A DNA stretch of 64,000 nt from Prunus persica (lineage: Eukaryota; Streptophyta; Magnoliopsida; Rosales; Rosaceae), in NCBI RefSeq assembly GCF_000346465.2, contig NC_034015.1:12748637-12812636 (forward strand), written 5' to 3'. Shown here one piece after another: positions 1 through 12,310 of this stretch (the first letter of the stretch is position 1; the number at the start of each line of letters is the position of its first letter). The position numbers and the translations under genes were made by a program. The notes under the pieces were generated by a model. It made no database searches, was not told the origin of the DNA, and saw nothing but the letters and a program-made list of their open reading frames with translations.

Positions 1-630
1 ACTTTTTAAGTCAGTAATTCACGCTGGTTGTAAGGAGGTAATTTTTGTTTTCTTTTTTGTCTGAATGCAGCAGGTGAAAACTTGGTTCTGCATTAAATGT
101 ATAAATGCAAAAGAAAGACGATTATATTTGATTAATCTCAGTTGAAGAAACATTTGGGTGGTTGATTACACTGTTTTTACGCGTAATTCTTTCATGATAG
201 ATGTTTTTCCCCATAACGAATTTCAATTTTTGCCATGTAAAGCATCACTTATTTTAAGATTTTAAAGAGCCAGGCCAGAATTCTGGATCTGCGAAACCGT
301 TCCTAGCTGGGTGAAATGGAATTATTTCTGTTTCAGTTTATAGAGCTTCACATAAATTATCATTATAACGCTTATTCTTTTTACTTCCTATTCTTTTCTT
401 TTCTTATTCTTATGCATCTTCAGTTCTGTAGAACAATTAGATTTTCAGTACCGTAGGACAATTTGATAGTTTCAAATCTGTGCTACTTCTTTTGCTGCAC
501 TTATGGATTCAACTCAGTTACAACATTGTTTGACTTATTTTGGTGTTATCATCTCTATTATCTTTAAATTCATTGATGTTTATAGCCAATGAATATAATA
601 TGACATTTGTTTCCTTATTTTCTTGTCCAG

Positions 631-3600
631 GATAATCAAGAGCTTTTCGTTTCCTTGATGATGCCCTACATATTTAATGCAATGACACATTTAGCTATCG
701 ATGTTCGGTTGATGGCTTTCACATTTTTGGAGCTTGTCATCCAGTACCATCCACCTTCCTTTTTCTTGTATGCTGAAAAGGTATCCAATGTTTTCATTGG
801 AATTTTTTTATTTATTAGATGTGTTCTTCTGTTGAATGGAACCTAAGAATTTCTGATTTATGTTTTGGTCATTAACTATGAACTGTTATATGATTTGTTG
901 TTCTCCTATGCTTTTATTTTATTGTTCTAGTGGGGAATCTGCTTGTACCTGTCACAAAATTTGGATGTTGCATCATCATCTTTTGAAACTGCACATTGTC
1001 TCTTACTAATAGAGTTTTTAGGAGCAATTGTCCTTAACCTATAACCCGATTTGCATTTTGGCCCGTCAATTTCCAAAATGGTTGTCATGCTCCTTCAACT
1101 CTATGGCGTCAATTCCATTAACTTTTTCTGTCAATTTTGAGCATGTGCATGGCACATGGTGTACTGTTGAGGGTCGAAAACGGAAATTACTTGGCTCATG
1201 ATGTATCTCCTCTTGAAGGATGATGTGGCCCACTAACAAGGTAACACATGTATTTTGTTTTTGTTTCAATTGGTTTTTTTAACTCAGGCTTTCTCTCTGT
1301 ATTTCCAGTCGGCAAGATACCAGCGACTTGAACCTCTGCCAAAATGTTCTCCCCACCGGAGCACCAGCCATAGCCACCCAAGAGGATCCTCCACCTGAGT
1401 GCTCCATAGGGACCCAACACTCCATACCCACCCTCCCTTTCCTCGAATTCAATCTTTCAACCTCCACTAATCCCAAATTCCCTGACCCAAAACAAAGGGT
1501 TGATCCCCAATAATTGCATGGTTGGTGTTGGTCATGGAGAACACCACCATCCCCATTTTTTCTCAAAATGTTTTCAAAATAAAAACGAGACAGTGAGGGT
1601 GGAGGTTAGCGGTGGGATTTTGGGGGGGGGGGGAAGGGGGGGGGGGGGGGGGGTTGGGTGTTGTGTGGGTTGTGGTTTAGGTTGGGTTGGGTTGGAGTGG
1701 TTCTGGCGACGATGGGATGAAGGGTTTTTTTTTTTGGTGAAAGGGAATATGGGTTTTAGAGTGCTGGGAACTAAAAATAACTTAAAAAGACCATTGTACC
1801 CTTACATTTAACGAAAAAGATAACAGAACTAATGTCAGGATCAACAATGCCATCAAAAGTGGAGTTGAAGGATCATGATGACCATTTTGGAAATTGAAGG
1901 ACTGAATGCAAATCGGGTTATAATTCAGGGACTACTGCTCCTGGAAATTAATGACTTAGAGTTTTGGTACTTCTCTGTGGTCATGTATTACTGATTGTTG
2001 CCTTATTCAATGACATTCTTTTTCTCCAAGACTATGATGGATAACTTGTCTTTCTGTAATTCTTGGTATGTTCTTTGCTTACATTTTGCTCAAGGCAAGG
2101 TACTGGGTTTTTCTTATAGATGTTGAGCTTTAGGTTCCTTAACCTCTTTTCCCTTTAAGCAGATATTCTTAATTGAATTTTTATCCAGGGTTTGCATGTA
2201 TGATCTAGTTTGTTTCGTTGGTCATTGCTTTATTTCTCATCAATCAATTATGGATTAGTCCTTTGTGCATGTGTGTTTCCTGTCGCTCGGTGATTTAAAT
2301 CTTTTGTTTTGGATGCTAATCAGTCTAAAGTTTAGATGAACTCAAAAGTGACTTTTTCCGTGTTATTGTTCTCTTTTGTATTTAGGGATAACTTTTAAGG
2401 CTGTTTCAATGATTGTTTTATTGACAGATTCTTCAAAACTTTGAGGATATTCTGCGGCGGAACCAGTTTTATTTAGAGGATAAGAAGAAGCTCAAGACTG
2501 CTCTTGCCGGGTTGGGGCAATGCTTGTTGCTGTTGCCATGTAACAAGAGAGAAGTCAGCTCATTAGAAAAGGTACTTTTTAGTTTTTTTAAACTTGGAAG
2601 ACTACTAACTGGTTTGCATGTTTTCTTTTATTGTTTGTATTGTGTGGCGTGAACCTGCATGTTTCCTTGGATTTCTTTATCTGTATTCCTTCATTGCATG
2701 TTACTGGTGGAACTTCTGCTGCTAAATTTTGTTATTATCATCATTGTTTTATTGGTCACATAAAATTTTCACCAATATATGATTTAACAGGTTTTACTTT
2801 GGTCCTGTTATTGAACTTGTGATATTTTTTCTGGAGTTTTGGGGAAGCAAGATGTTTGCAACGAATAATTCACCAATCATGTTGCTAGCTTAAGAAGTAT
2901 AAAGACGGTCACGTTGCAGGGGATGGATACATGGCACCAGGAACATGCACATGAATTGAGTGAATCTTAATTTATTTATTAGTTTTCAATGGATTCGATT
3001 TGCACTTGGGAGGCCGGGGCTGGTCAGGCGGTTAGTGTAGTAGAAACTTGTAGTTGTAAAGTTAAACTTAAAAGGGACAGTCTCTCACACATCCAAATTT
3101 TAAACTATATTTTCCTTTACTTAGTTACTTTAGACATGTGAAAGTTTTGAATAAATATTCTTTTTATACTCACTAATACTATGCACGATCTGCTTTTCAA
3201 AATTAAAAAAATGCATGATCTGACTTCTGAAGTTGGATGAACCATTTTGAATGGGAGAAAGTTTTTTTTTCTTCTTCTTCTTTTATTTGAGTTTTTTTTT
3301 CTTCTTCTTCTTTTATTTGGGTAAAAGTGGTGGCCAGAGGCCGAAAGGAAAGGAAAAAAATAATCTTGGAATAGTTCAGGCCCTAATAGCCCCAATTACA
3401 TCATGAAAGATCAATTGTTCACAGTAGCCAGGGAGAAACTGTTTTGAATTGTGCTTACCAGTCTTTTGCCTTTGTTATGCCAATGGCTCTCTGTCTCTGA
3501 TATCTTTTCTTGTTCTTAATAGAATGATGCTGGACAAAGGATGCTGCATGCTTTTGAGCCCGATTTGCCCGCAAAATCTGCTGGTATGTGAAACACTGGT

Positions 3601-6600
3601 GCCTTTTGTGTATATGCTGTTATCGGTTATGTTCTACTGAGGGCACCATTTGTCTAGTCATGGCTCATGTCACAGCATAGATCAATATGACTTTGATAGT
3701 TGAAGTGCCTGAACTTTTACATGATAGTACTTCTTCAGTTATATAATTTTATTAGTTTGTACTTCTTAGGTTCAAATGCCTTGCATTTGGATGTATTCTC
3801 AGAGCGGGGGAAATGAAAGTTCTCTCTGATAATAATATTATCAAATAGCTTATTCTTTATATTCTGCTAATAAGTTATGGTTTAGTGGGACAAAGCAATC
3901 CACAATCCAAGCACCTCCATTTTATTTATTTAATTTGTTTTTCTTTTCTTATTGGCCTATCATCTTCTTGCTTTCTTTTGTAGGATGTTCTGTCATCATC
4001 CCAAAACTAAAAGACCTTGTGCCAGTTCTAGTCAATTGTTTCCAAGATTTTATTCCTGAAGTTCAGAGGGGTTCACTTCTTGATCAACAATCATTTGATT
4101 GTATGTTGTCCATACTTCACAGTATCAACCTTGCAGTGAAGTTCTTTTTCTATATGACTGATGAGGGTAAATTGGAATCACGACCTTCTCAAGAAGGGCT
4201 TGATGTGACTATGTTGACTATCTCTATGACACTATTGAAGAAGTTACTAGTATTGTTTCCCCTTAACATGACAAATCAACTTTCAGAAAGGGTATGACCT
4301 TAATATAACTTTTAAACTCATCATCGTTACTGCAAATGACTTCCTTTAGAGACTCCTGGTTGGTGTTACTTTATTTTACATCTGTTTTATAGCCTTCCTG
4401 TTTTAATTTTTCAGCAAACATGGGCCTGTAATGTTGAATATTAATGATATTTTTTATGTTTCTCTTTTTGGCTGCATTTTTTTTTTCCGATATTTTCTTT
4501 TTGTACAATCAGTCAAAGTTTTCATCATGTGCGTCCAATTTCTCTCAGTATTGATGTTTTCTCAATATTTTCATTGATATATCCATAGTTTCAGACCCTG
4601 GATATTTCGTTAGCATTGATGTTTAATACATTGTGAAAATCATAAATTTGTTATAGACTATAGTACTAATGGCATGAATAATGTGTGTTTGACCTTTACA
4701 TCTCTGTTCTGTTTCTGTATTTTGAGTCCATTACAATTTATTAGTATCAAAACATGTTGACCTTTTCATAGAAGGTTGTAGAATGTTTCCAGAAAGAAGT
4801 CTTGTCTTGTGCTATGGAAGTCTTATATTAAGCCAACACCTTGGCAGCTCTCACATTCTTGAAACTCGAGTGTATAAGAACCCTATTCTATGATTTGTGC
4901 TTGGGTTCAAAAAACTAAAAGCAAAGTTTAGGATCTGGGTAGGTGCTATATGGTCATCAATTATCCTATTCTGGGTGTCTGTCTATGTGAGGCTCATTCT
5001 TAATAATCCCTCTCTCTCTCTCTCTCTCTCTGTAGTAGCTCATACCCCTTTTCATGAGGGATCTTTCATTGTCAGTATTAAAAGTTCTCTATTAACTGTT
5101 CTTGCTCGTTTTGTAACTTGAATTGGTTCTTTCCAAATTCTGTTTGGCAGGATGATGTTGAATATTTTGGCTTGAATGCTGAGTTGACAGAAATATTTTT
5201 GTACTTAAGCAAATGGATCTGCCCTCCTGCTATTTTATTGGAAAAAGTTTTAGAATTTCTGGAAAATTCTCTGCGTCGAAAGGTCTGATTGATTCTTGTA
5301 CCATAATATTTTATTATGAAGTTACATTGCTTTCTCTTCGAAATTATGCATCATGCACTCTGTATTTTCTCGAAGGCACTGATTTAGGCGTGATAACATT
5401 TTATGCTTGATTATTTTTTATAAAAATGGGAAAGAGGGACACAGTTCTGACCAAAAAAGAGGGAGTGCAGTTGTGGTTTATTTTTCTGTTTTTTCTAATG
5501 TAATGAGCTGATGCATTTTGAGCGCTATTGTACAGAAGGAAAAGTTATGATTAATGTGTTTGATAGAACAATACAACTGAGAGATTGTTATTTGCAGTAT
5601 TAATCTTTTTAGGAAATTTTTTATGCTCATCTTGCCATGATAGTTTAGAAAACACAAATGCATCCTATTTTAGTTACTGTATGTAGTATTTTGGGAGGTA
5701 TAGACAATAAATTAGTGGTATTGTACTGTATTATGTTTCAGGTTATTATAACGTCCAGATACTCTTTGTAAAGCTTCTTTTAAATAGTTGGGAATTTGTT
5801 ATTTTACAGATCTGCCCTGACACACGTATTGGTAAAGCTTTGGAGAAGCGGGAGAAGTGGAAGAAGCGGGAGAAGAAGGAGAAGCAGGAGAGGCAGGAGA
5901 AGCAGCTGAAGCATTTAATTTCACTTCTTCCTTTTGTTCCAAAACTTGTTTCCCAAGTGCCAGATGACTGGAAGTATCGCCTTCTTCAGGTGTGACTCGT
6001 GCTTAATAATAATTTGAATCCCAAGAGCTTATCATCAGCGTTTTCTGTCAGCTGCCCTTTTTCTTTATAAGGTTGTGTAACTCTAGGTTTTGTTCTTCAA
6101 AGAATTAGAGGTTCCTAAATTACACATAAACCTTAGACCCAAAAAAAGAAGTTATACATAAACCATTATGGTTGTGTTAATTGATTAACTTCTTTTGAAT
6201 TATGAAAATGATGTTATCTAATTGTCTTTGATTGCAGGCTTTTACTGAGGCATTCAAGGACTGCAATCATGTGTCCCCTTTGAAGTTGGCTTGCCTTTCC
6301 ATTATGGAAGAGATGCTAGTTCCTGTAAGCTTGATTGTATACCTTCTGTTTGCAGTTTCTCCAAGATTCTTTCTCAGTATACCAGTTGGCATTTCTTACT
6401 ACCAAAAAAAAAAAAAAAGAAATTCAGACTGCCTATCTATCTATCTATATCCCTTTCAATTTGAATTTTGATATATTTTTCTACAAATCATAGAGACAAG
6501 ACGTGCTGTACCTGGATCCTAGTGTTCCTGAGATATTAGACTTTCAGATTGCCTGGATAAGAGAGCTTCCTATGTTGCTGATCCTGATGGGTGATAAAAA

Positions 6601-9600
6601 CCCATCCTGTTCCCAGGTGATTATTTGCTTAACATTGTAAAACAATAGTAGTGACACAGCAGAAACAAGACACTAGGTGTTGACAGTGCTAAAGATTAAA
6701 ACGCCTGAATTTCTTTGCATCTTGTATCTCTGTGTCATGACCTGATCTGCAATATTTCATTATTTATCGTTTTATTTTTTGCATAGTCATTGTTTTATAT
6801 CACATATGCTTTTTCCCCCCTTTAAAATTAGATGCCTTTTCAGGTTGTGTTGCACCTTCTACTTCGCCTGGGACAACGTTCATTAATGAACTCTTCCTTT
6901 GCATGGGAATATGACAACATGCAATTCTCACTGCAACCATTTTTCAGCAATCAAAATGATGGTAAAGAGCCCAATTCAATAGAGACACTTGTGTTCTTTT
7001 TTATGGATTAATCATCCATCAGCATACAATTCGGCTTCTAATGGTACTCTCTTTTGTTCTTGCAGGAGATAGTCCCTTTGTAAAGCTTCCCAGAGATTCT
7101 CAGGAACTCTCTCTTTGCTGCCTGTTTTATTTCTCTCATTTGGATTCACTTTTGCTGAAGTCAATAGCTGATTGTTGCCTTTGTAAGTTTCTCATGTCTG
7201 CCTCGGTCATATTCTGGATCAATTTGACAGCTTAGGGTTTGGTATGCTGTAAGCAGTTCATATCATCTTTAGACGTTTTTTTATAAGTTTCATGCACTAC
7301 ACAACTAAATTGGTCAACTTAATATGCAAACTATTGTTTTTATCATAACACTCATAAAGGAACCTTGTAATTCCAAAAGTATTCTGAGTTGAAGTCACTT
7401 GGGTATCAAATATGTTCCTCAGTGGCAGTGTTGTTTGGTGGTAGAGTTATCTTTGCTGCAAGAATCAGGAAAGCGCCCTATCTGCTTTAGTTTCTTTGTT
7501 GAAAGAGTATATTTTTCAAAAACTGATGTAGAAAACCATTTTGGTGGACATTACTGTGGCTGAATGAAGGCAATTTTCTAGATAATAGTAGATAGAAACA
7601 ACGCTCAAAAGGAGTCTCATTCAACTGGAGGATAGATGCTCGTCATTCAAGTCTCTATGTAACTGTCTTTTTATTTATTTATTTTTTGGTCGAAATTGTA
7701 TTTTTATTCTGTGATTTGGTCAAAATATAAAAGGGGTGAGATGTGCCATTAAACATCAAAAGGTGATTCATATTATTTGCTAACAATATGAAGTAAATAT
7801 AAATGTTATCTTTTCTGCTTCCCAGGAGATGTATGAACATTTTTTATGTATGAAGAGTTACTTGCAATATTGGAATTTTATTTTAATTGACATTTTTATT
7901 TCTTGCCAATTCATTGCAGGTCCACATCTGGAACATCATGTATTATTTCGAATCATAGAGGTCCTGCATTCATCTTATAAATCTGGGCATATCCAGATTG
8001 CTGATCACATTAGTTTCCTTATCACCTTGCTCTCCAGTTTCAGTGTTTTCCCAGGTACATCTGACAAAAGTAAGTCTGGCCTATTCATGTTTGTATATAA
8101 TTAATTACCAGGAAGCATTCTCTTTGTGTTGATTCACATCTTGTGTCAAGTTTCAATTTTCTGATTTTCTATTAATGATTTGTTTGTTTTTCCATTTACC
8201 AATATACATCGAATGATTATCCTTTTGCATGCTTTATCGTAAAGGTAATTAAATCGGAAGTGTGAGATATTGTTGTTAACTTATGTTTTAAAAAGCTGAT
8301 TGAGGACAAAAATTATCTTGCTCTACTTAAGAGCATGTTAGCTTGCTCTTAGATTTTGGACTCAAAAAGATGTTGCTCGGGACAATTTTAAACTATTTAT
8401 TCATTTTGCTGCCAGGATATCTGATGCCTTGGTATTAATTCCTGAAGAACCAATTCATTATTTAAATACAACAGTTTTATTGTAATTATTTGGTTTCTAA
8501 ACCTAAAATGGCTTCATCCTTGCAGAAGAATTTATAGAGAGTGATGTGAATATCTCAAAAGAGAGTGATGTGACTATCTCAAAAGAGAGTGATGTGATTA
8601 TCTTAAATCGGAAGGCTTTGAAGTCACTCACTCGCATTGTTCAGTCATGCCTGTCAGAGATGGGTGATAATTCTCTTGTTTTTCAGATGCTAGAGAAAGT
8701 GATACTTGAGCAAATGGCAAGTTGACTAAATAACTTAATTTCTCATGTTTTTTACATGGATGTCTTAATTTTTATTATTTGGGATACTTTTCCTGTATTT
8801 TCTATTTGAAATTTACACTTAATTGTTTTTTTTCTCTTCCTGATTATGGTTTTGTTTATGTTGCAGTCACAAATTCCTCCTCTAGACAATCTTTGTGCTA
8901 TGCTTAGGATGCTTATTACACTGGACTCTAAAGCCACAATAATTTCTCAACAAGCTTTTATAAGCCTAGGCAATATCCTTCCGTGGTATCTGATAGACAT
9001 TGTGCATGTAAGTTTCTTTTCTTTTCTTGCTACCATATCATGTTTATAAATGTCATTAGCAATGAAGATGCAAGGCAACAAGATATGGTTCCAATATTCG
9101 TCTACCATTTAGGATATTTGTTATCTTTCTAGTTTTATAACCCTTATATGCATGCACTCGTTATCCTTGGGAAAGAGAAAAGACATCTAACAAAGATGTT
9201 TTGGTTTATGGGTTCATGTTACATTGTTATTTCGTCATAGTAAATAGAGCATATCTTTTTTAGTTAGAAACAAATTAAATAAGAACCTTTGAACTTATCT
9301 TTGTGTTGTAAGTTGCTAGTTCCCTTGTCATACTCATGGTTACATGTTGTGGCACAAGAATCGATGAATTGAGATCTATAAGGATCTTTTCCTGTAATAA
9401 AGGGCCAACAAAATTATATATTGTTTTTAATCGCATACTAAGGCTGGTCTAGAGGACGGAGATGAGGACGAGATGTCTGTATAATTATCAATTTGACATT
9501 ACTAAGATATCTTGCTGTGCAGATTTCTATATGTTTGCAGTCGTCTCACATTTTCTGCCCCCTCTGCATGAACTTTTAACTTGTTGCATAATGCCTCTGT

Positions 9601-10234
9601 GCATAGTGTTTCTTTTCCAAATAATTAAGGTCCTTTGCCTTGTTGAGTTTTACTCTCTCAGTTTTCTGCCTTCTGATGCAGTGCACTGCTGAAGAGGATA
9701 AGAAGGTCCCGGGTTCCATTTGTTCAAGTGCATGCTGTTATTATCTTACTCCTTGCTTTGTCTTATTTGATAAAAGTCACGAACTTCTGAATGTTGTATT
9801 GAAAACATTGGGGTCATGGATAACTAAAAGTAGTTTGGCATGTTTAACTCCTGATCAAATCCGCTCCACAACAGAAATTTCAAGTAGGGTAGATGCGGTC
9901 GTTTCCGTGCTTCAATTGATGCACAAGGATGACAAAATTTGGCAAATCATATCTTCATTCAAGGCGGAGATTGACTGTATCTTGGAAAGCATCATCGTTT
10001 TACAGGTACTTTCATTTGCACCCTCAGGCTTGTGTATCCAGAGAATCTTGTTTCTTTTTTTGGCGGCATACCTGTGTGCATCGTAGTGAGATCTTTAATT
10101 ATTATCCGTTGTATTTTCCTACTTTATTTATGCAGTCCTCGAAAGAAATCAGCATGACCATCGAAGAAAGGCACATGGTGCAATGTGCACTTGGTCGACT
10201 AAGGACATTGCATAGTGGCATGCAGTCAGTCTAG
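631..10234 (+). CDS. TEX10: TEX10/IPI1-type pre-rRNA-processing protein, C-terminal 774 residues (5' end outside window)
   Basis: Fifteen exons join in one open frame: 631-780, 2428-2571, 3523-3583, 3984-4291, 5151-5282, 5810-5989, 6238-6324, 6494-6616, 6844-6961, 7066-7182, 7920-8069, 8526-8716, 8867-9007, 9682-10005 and 10136-10234. The total of 2325 nt is 774 codons plus TAG. The first visible exon encodes the IPI1_N-like helical repeat (NAMTHLAIDVRLMAFTFLEL), which resembles human TEX10 and yeast Ipi1. In that family the protein belongs to the Rix1 complex, which acts in the nucle(ol)us on ITS2 processing and 60S subunit release. Exon 6 encodes a Lys/Glu-rich charged helix (EKREKWKKREKKEKQERQEK). 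Exon 12 holds an in-frame 24-bp triplication. The intron after exon 12 has a GC donor (GCAAGT). The rest reads as alpha-helical ARM-like protein. The start codon and N-terminus are upstream of base 1. Bases 1-630 look like intron. Confidence 0.82.
1019..1956. mobile_element. Non-autonomous TIR transposon in a TEX10 intron (MULE-like by its 9-bp target duplication)
   Basis: Bases ~1020-1105 (TATAACCCGATTTGCATT, then CAATTTCCAAAATGG) return as a reverse complement at ~1850-1945, giving imperfect terminal inverted repeats of roughly 100 bp. The sequence TAGAGTTTT occurs just outside on both sides (1010-1018 and 1957-1965), which fits a 9-bp target-site duplication as in Mutator-like elements. 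The outermost bases of the two ends do not match perfectly, so the exact termini are uncertain. The interior has a G-rich run at 1621-1654 and no transposase-like frame. It lies in the sense intron between the first two visible exons. Confidence 0.6.
8537..8608 (+). repeat. In-frame 24-bp triplication inside TEX10 exon 12
   Basis: Three head-to-tail 24-bp units encode ESDVNISK, ESDVTISK and ESDVIILN. The units differ by a few bases, so the expansion is not brand new. The repeat keeps the reading frame and adds a serine/acid-rich loop. Confidence 0.85.
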
Positions 10235-10904
10235 AGGGACGTTCCTAATCTAAGTAGGTGCCTTGTGAGTCTTCTACTTCATAACCATCTTTAGTTTTCG
10301 CTTGCTTGTTTCATACGTTTATCAATAGGGCTTCCATAATTCATTCTTGTTTAGAGCATATGGAGCCCCTGTTTCTGGGATGTTCTTTTCATACTTGCAG
10401 GTGCACATACTTGGGTACATACATATATAAATTATCTGTGTGCTTTATATATATAATTTTCATTTTTAAATTATAAGAAACAAAGACTATACGATGTCAG
10501 AATGGTACGATATCATCGTCCATCAGTGGACAAGCGGTAAAATAAAAAGACAAATTTTATAGGTTTATAGCTAAATGTTTTATTTTGTAGGTGGACATTT
10601 TAGATAAATGATTTATATCATGTTTTTCGACATCTCTTTACATTTTGATTCCCAACATTGCAGCACTATCTAATTGTTGTGGAAGTGCAAGGAATGGGAA
10701 GAGAAGGAGATGATCAAGATCCTGACAGTAGTTTAGGGAATGGCTTCTGGATCAATGTTGGTCGACGATCCTTGACTTGGTTGAGGTTAGATACTCGAAG
10801 ACACGAACTGAATGCACGTCTCCGATGGCCGGCTTGTCTTCCTCATGAGCTAGAGCAAAGCCATGATTATCATGCTAAGCAGATCAAAAGGAAAAGAAGA
10901 AAAA
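10235..10904. other. 3' flank of TEX10, with an exon-like open stretch
   Basis: This is mostly 3' UTR and flank. An open stretch at 10658-10921 follows a good acceptor (CATTGCAG, ending ~10663) and encodes a basic C-terminus (KQIKRKRRKR). It could be a spliced 3' UTR exon or an alternative terminal exon. I do not recognise the peptide. Confidence 0.3.
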
Positions 10905-11113
10905 GAGTCTCGAACACCTAGCATATTTTTGGGGTTTTGGGTTATGTTGGGAGTCATATTTTGTTGTAGAAAGTTTGGAACAGACTAACTGTTTAGGAAT
11001 GATTTTATCTGAGACTCGAGCACCTAGCATATTTTTGGGGTTTTGGGTTATGTTGGGAGTCGGATTTTGTTGTAGAAAGTTTGAAACAGAACTGTTTAGA
11101 AATAATTGTATCT
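10905..11113. repeat. Two-copy tandem repeat, ~106-bp period
   Basis: Bases 10905-11010 are repeated at 11011-11113 with few differences. The shared blocks include CACCTAGCATATTTTTGGGG and GTTGTAGAAAGTTTG. The repeat begins at the very end of the open stretch described in the preceding entry. Confidence 0.85.
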
Positions 11114-11439
11114 GAGACTGAATGGGCGCCGAACCGGCCCATAGCCATCCCTAATCTCAGTGTTATAGTTTCACTTTTTTATCTTAACAAAATAACGAAC
11201 TCAATTTCTTAGAAATAACAAATTATGAAGTCCTAATAGTTGGGATTCAGAGTCCAGCTCAACTCAACTTTAAATTAAAAGTAAAATCTAAACATTTTTT
11301 TGGTGCTGAGGTAATATAACTTTTATTTCTATATACAAATTAGTTTCATATCTCTATGATGTACTTGAATGTTTCAACTCATTTAAGACAAACGCATAAT
11401 TAAAATGGAAAATTATATATTAGAAATTACTCTTATTTA

Positions 11440-12310
11440 AAGAGTATAGCCGGGCGGCTGTACTACTGTACAAAATGGTTTTTTAATTTATAATTAAGTA
11501 ATATCTTAGCCTTTTTTAATTACTTTAATTAGTAATTATGTTTTAAATATTATTTAGGTACCATGCTTCGGATTCCGAAAATCTTGAGGTTGGATTAGAA
11601 CTAAGTGATTTGTTACTGAATTTGTGGCCTATTAAGAAGGTATTTCAATTGTTGTTTGATATTACAAGTTATTCTTTCCACTTGAATGATCAACATCTCA
11701 TTTGTATCTTGTCTTTTGTTTTTAGTTGTTTAGTAAAATAATTTTGATTAGCTTCTCTTTCCGGATGAAGTTGTTGATTTATTCATTGAATGTTAAGAAT
11801 AAGGATTGACTTTATTTTTCAACTCTGTCTCTCATAAGATAATCTAATTCGTGATGATAACAAACTGATATTGTTAGCTTCCCTTAGTGATTAATTGGAG
11901 TATGTAGCGGAATCGATTGAAAGGCAAGCTCTTATCTAGCCGGAGTCTATAATTTATTTTGTATTTTTCTTTTATTAGTTTTAGTGGGTGTGCAATATGA
12001 TCAGATAGTAGAAAACAGGAAACTTGTTAGAAGCAGAAAGATCCTATTCTTAGTCCCTATGCACTTCACCATGTGGCAATGAGTTGTGTTATATAATATG
12101 TTATCATGAGAACAATCATGAATCTACTTGTGTGGACGTTATGTTAATGATATGGTTTAATGCATTTTCCTAATTGCTAGACCTAATTACTTTTATTTAA
12201 AGAGTATAGCCGCATGGCTGTAATCTTTAAATTTATTCGAATATTTTAAACGTATAGCCGCACGGCTATACTGCACAAAATGGTTTTCTATTTTTATAAT
12301 TAAGTAATAT
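11440..12310. repeat. Direct-repeat-bounded segment with a GTATAGCCG/CGGCTATAC palindrome
   Basis: The motif TTTAAAGAGTATAGCCG followed by CGGCTGTA occurs at ~11438 and ~12196. A third, perfectly palindromic version (GTATAGCCG-CA-CGGCTATAC) lies at ~12251. The tail ACAAAATGGTTTT...TATAATTAAGTAATATCTTA follows both the first and the last copy. About 750 bp lie between the direct repeats. This could be a short LTR-like or satellite-derived element; the class is not resolved. Confidence 0.45.
11558..11639 (+). pseudogene. Orphan exon-like fragment
   Basis: An 82-base open stretch is flanked by TATTTAG on the left and by GTATTT on the right. After one leading base it reads YHASDSENLEVGLELSDLLL and then NLWPIKK, which looks protein-like. 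No neighbouring exon was found. It may be a captured or relict exon; its function is unknown. Confidence 0.22.

Noticed and set aside
1500..1811. Gly-rich 103-aa open frame over the poly-G tract.
   Set aside because: It is a low-complexity frame inside a transposon in an intron, with no conserved motif.
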